NCBI GenBank assembly: GCA_029012165.1
Contig: JAQXLO010000108.1
Coordinates: 1 to 16,419, forward strand
Direction: 5' to 3'
Length of the DNA stretch: 16,419 nucleotides
Source of the DNA: Oscillospiraceae bacterium
GTDB lineage: Bacteria > Bacillota > Clostridia > Oscillospirales > Acutalibacteraceae
The position numbers and the translations under genes were made by a program. The notes under the pieces were generated by a model, which did not search any database, had not been told where the DNA came from, and saw nothing but the letters and a program-made list of their open reading frames with translations. Positions 14,646 through 16,419 of this stretch are shown here, one piece after another (within the stretch, counting starts at the first letter, position 1; each line of letters starts with the position of its first letter).

Positions 14646-14800
14646 CGGTAGTCCGATCGCATGGTCTGACTATACATTATTTTTATCAGGAGCGTGCTTT
14701 TTGAGAAAGTACAACACAACGGAGTCGGTGCGCTGACCGGGAGGTCGGGCACGTCTCACCTCCCAGCATTGCAGTCAACAATCATCAGGAGGAAAAAACA
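14646..14800 (+). promoter_or_regulatory. Structured 5' leader of the GNAT gene, class not recognised
   Basis: Several stems can form. GTAGTC (14648-14653) pairs with GACTAT (14668-14673). GTGCTTT (14694-14700) pairs with AAAGTAC (14706-14712) through one G-U. CGGT (14726-14729) pairs with ACCG (14736-14739). GGGAGGT (14739-14745) pairs with ACCTCCC (14758-14764), extended by GCT/AGC across a 4-nt bulge. The third and fourth stems share base 14739 and are mutually exclusive there. A possible 11-residue leader peptide (TTG at 14701, stop 14734-14736) has AGGAG 8 nt upstream. No known riboswitch or T-box motif was recognised. Confidence 0.35.
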
Positions 14801-15427
14801 ATGAATAAAAATGACTACACGATCCGTTTGGAAACACCCGCCGATTACCGCAGCGTAGAAACCCTTGCCCGCGAAAGCTTCTGGAATGTCTACCGTCCCG
14901 GCTGTCTGGAGCACTATGTGCTGCACTGCCTGCGCAGTGACCCGGACTTTGTGCCGCAGCTTAGCTTCGTCATGGAAAAGGACGGAGAAATCATCGGGCA
15001 GAATGTTTTCGTCCGTGCGCACATCACCGCCGATGACGGCAGAGAGATCCCCATCATGACCATGGGACCGATCTGTATTGCGCCGCAGTGGAAGCGTCAG
15101 GGGTACGGCAAGGCATTGCTGGACTATTCGCTGGAAAAAGCCGCCGCATTCGGAGCCGGTGCACTCTGCTTCGAGGGCAATATCGACTTCTACGGCAAGA
15201 GCGGCTTTGGCTTCGCATCCGATTTCGGCATCCGTTACCACGGTCTGCCCGAGGGGGAGGATGCCTCCTTTTTCCTGTGCAGGGAGCTGATTCCCGGTTA
15301 CTTAAACGGGATCACAGGCGAGTACGCCACCCCGCAGGGCTACTTTGTGGACGAGAGCGAAGCGGAAGCCTTTGACCGGCAGTTCCCGCCAAAGGAAAAA
15401 CTGAGGCTCCCGGGACAGATTTTCTAA
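14801..15427 (+). CDS. GNAT-family N-acetyltransferase
   Basis: This 208-residue acetyltransferase transfers an acetyl group from acetyl-CoA to an amine on an unknown small molecule or protein. The GNAT core covers about residues 6-145. Strand 4 and motif A read TMGPICIAPQWKRQGYGKALLDYSLE (87-112), with the acetyl-CoA loop R99-Q-G-Y-G-K104. The later FYGKSGFGFASDFGI (130-144) is typical of YhbS-like members that follow the same layout. A C-terminal extension of about 60 residues (YLNGITGEYAT...) is common in this subgroup. The RBS AGGAGG (14787-14792) is strong. It is a single-gene unit with its own promoter and terminator. The long leader hints at post-transcriptional control. Confidence 0.92.
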   Translation: MNKNDYTIRLETPADYRSVETLARESFWNVYRPGCLEHYVLHCLRSDPDFVPQLSFVMEKDGEIIGQNVFVRAHITADDGREIPIMTMGPICIAPQWKRQGYGKALLDYSLEKAAAFGAGALCFEGNIDFYGKSGFGFASDFGIRYHGLPEGEDASFFLCRELIPGYLNGITGEYATPQGYFVDESEAEAFDRQFPPKEKLRLPGQIF

Positions 15428-15444
15428 ACAGATCAAGCAGCAAG

Positions 15445-15481
15445 CTGTCGCATAGGGGAGTTCCTTTTGTGACAGTTTTTT
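15445..15481 (+). terminator. Intrinsic terminator of the GNAT gene
   Basis: CTGTCGCA (15445-15452) pairs with TGTGACAG (15468-15475), and the inner bases AGGGG/CCTTT extend the stem. A run of six T follows (15476-15481). Confidence 0.85.
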
Positions 15482-15532
15482 GATGGTTGGAAAGGTGGAC
15501 TGTTAAAGCAAGTATCGAAGAAAATATTGGAA

Positions 15533-15570
15533 TAAAGCCGTGTATTGCGCAACTGCAAAACACGGCTTTA
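15533..15570 (-). terminator. Terminator of the ImmA-like gene
   Basis: Perfect 11-bp arms TAAAGCCGTGT (15533-15543) and ACACGGCTTTA (15560-15570) with a 16-nt loop, starting 9 bp beyond the minus-strand stop. In the minus direction the stem ends in GGCTTTATT, which gives the T-rich side. It may also back up the GNAT terminator. Confidence 0.75.
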
Positions 15571-15578
15571 AATAAACT

Positions 15579-16419
15579 CTATGCTGTTAGTTCATACTTG
15601 TTTTTTAAGTCATTATGCCAACAAAATTTAATATATCCTTCTTTTTGCAACCGTCCAACAACAATTCCAGGGGCAATTCCGATCTCTGCAGAAAAGCGTA
15701 TCAATGAATCTCTGGAGAATATACCATTATCCACGAAAGATTGAAAGGCTTCCGGGGAAATGAGAGCGTCTTTTGCGAATTGGTCTGCGGCTTCCTCGGC
15801 ATCACTGTTTATTTCGGCTTTTTGATTAAGATGCCCCAAAAGGATATGTCCAATTTCATGAAATAAACTGAACCAAAATTTATCCGCATCTTTGCCACGC
15901 AGAGTAAGACCGATAACAATTTTGTTTCCATCATAGAAAGTTGCGCCGTGAAGAAACGACCCATCAATATGAGGCAAGAACACTATCGCAATTCCGCAAT
16001 TCGATAACAATTCACACAACTCTTTGCAAAAAACTTTCGGATTCTTTACCGTCATTGCTCGTATGGAGGCAAGCTGTTTTGAAAGCTCGTTTAAATCAAT
16101 ATGGGCTGTATGGATTTTTCTTGCTTCTATTTTTGCTTTTTGTGCCCATGCAATTAATGCAAAATCCGTTTTTTCAGAGATGGAAAGGCGACGGCAAGCG
16201 ATGCAGGGGATAAGGCTGCTATTCGTAAGGTTACCCAACTGCACAACTTCAAAAAATTTACGAAGATGGATAACACGTTCTTCGGATTTTCTTGTTTCCG
16301 GTAGCCACCCATTTTGGGACATCTCATTGTATGGGAATTTCTTTGCTAATTCTATGTCTGCATCCATCGCATTTTCGGCTTCAACTTTTGCCAGCTTTTC
16401 TCTGTAAATCGCCTCAAGA
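15579..16419 (-). CDS. ImmA/IrrE-type metallopeptidase, probably HTH-fused HigA-like (5' part beyond window)
   Basis: This is the C-terminal 280 residues of a zinc metallopeptidase of the ImmA/IrrE (DUF955) family. Such enzymes cut or unfold repressors of mobile elements, or act within antitoxins. Counting from the internal Met at 16367, FHEIGHILLGH (about 169-179) holds the HExxH zinc site. The third ligand probably lies in DAEEAADQFAKDALIS (about 188-203). The frame is open to the window edge (LEAIYREKLAKVEAENAMDAD), so that Met is not the start. The preceding helical segment resembles XRE-HTH/ImmA fusions annotated as HigA-family antitoxins, which would place a helix-turn-helix domain, and perhaps a HigB toxin gene, upstream of the window. 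The DNA is clearly more AT-rich than its neighbours, suggesting horizontal transfer. The peptidase family is sure; the antitoxin role is inferred. Confidence 0.88.
   Translation of the reverse strand, partial: LEAIYREKLAKVEAENAMDADIELAKKFPYNEMSQNGWLPETRKSEERVIHLRKFFEVVQLGNLTNSSLIPCIACRRLSISEKTDFALIAWAQKAKIEARKIHTAHIDLNELSKQLASIRAMTVKNPKVFCKELCELLSNCGIAIVFLPHIDGSFLHGATFYDGNKIVIGLTLRGKDADKFWFSLFHEIGHILLGHLNQKAEINSDAEEAADQFAKDALISPEAFQSFVDNGIFSRDSLIRFSAEIGIAPGIVVGRLQKEGYIKFCWHNDLKNKYELTA

Noticed and set aside
13748..14752. 334-codon minus-strand frame opposite the TSUP gene and GNAT leader
   Set aside because: It overlaps an operon terminator and a consensus promoter and reads as His/Gln-rich shadow sequence.
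14694..14803. GTG-start frame in the GNAT leader ending on the GNAT start codon
   Set aside because: The AGGAG is only 1 nt from the GTG, too close for initiation, and the peptide resembles nothing known.
15487..15744. 85-codon plus-strand frame after the GNAT gene
   Set aside because: It spans a terminator stem and the 3' end of the minus-strand peptidase gene, with no RBS or recognisable domain.

Overview
The window looks like a chromosomal segment from a Gram-positive anaerobe of class Clostridia, probably a gut Oscillospiraceae/Ruminococcaceae-type bacterium. The signs are a moderately high GC content with GC-rich third positions, strong AGGAGG-type ribosome binding sites, sigma-A promoters in short AT-rich gaps, a BceAB-type transporter, a DUF4143 ATPase and several sugar-catabolic dehydrogenases. 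No rRNA, tRNA, CRISPR array or complete insertion sequence was seen. This placement is an inference from gene content, not from a marker gene.

Layout. (1) 1-2516: the 3' part of a BceA-type ATPase overlapping a complete BceB-type permease, closed by a strong hairpin. (2) 2517-2735: terminator, sigma-A promoter and a perfect inverted repeat at the predicted transcription start. (3) 2736-6631: a tight four-gene operon of Gfo/Idh/MocA oxidoreductase, two TIM-barrel sugar isomerase/epimerase-like proteins and a second Gfo/Idh/MocA oxidoreductase. A hairpin separates it from a GH99/WbsX-like protein (6702-7805). (4) 7816-9377: a DUF4143 AAA ATPase gene bracketed by two 89-bp direct repeats that differ at one base. 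Each repeat carries a terminator hairpin and a set of alternating inverted arms, and the upstream copy runs into the ATPase promoter. (5) 9392-13201, minus strand: a three-gene operon, LarA-family nickel racemase/epimerase homologue, then 6-phosphogluconate dehydrogenase, then PfkB sugar kinase (KdgK-like). (6) 13332-14560: a divergent pair encoding a zinc-ribbon DUF4234 membrane protein and a TSUP (TauE/SafE) transporter. (7) 14611-15427: a near-consensus promoter, a leader of about 155 nt that can fold, and a GNAT acetyltransferase. (8) 15579-16419, minus strand, visibly AT-rich: the C-terminal part of an ImmA/IrrE-type metallopeptidase whose N-terminus lies outside the window.

How it fits together. 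Regions 3 and 5 look like sugar and sugar-acid catabolism. The oxidoreductase/TIM-barrel pairs resemble modules that oxidise a glycoside to a keto-sugar and then epimerise or eliminate it. The LarA-Gnd-PfkB operon suggests C2-epimerisation of an aldonate (for example gluconate/mannonate), phosphorylation, and entry into the pentose phosphate pathway. No transporter or regulator for either set lies in the window. The most unusual structure is the repeat-bracketed ATPase cassette with its repeat-derived promoter and operator-like arms.
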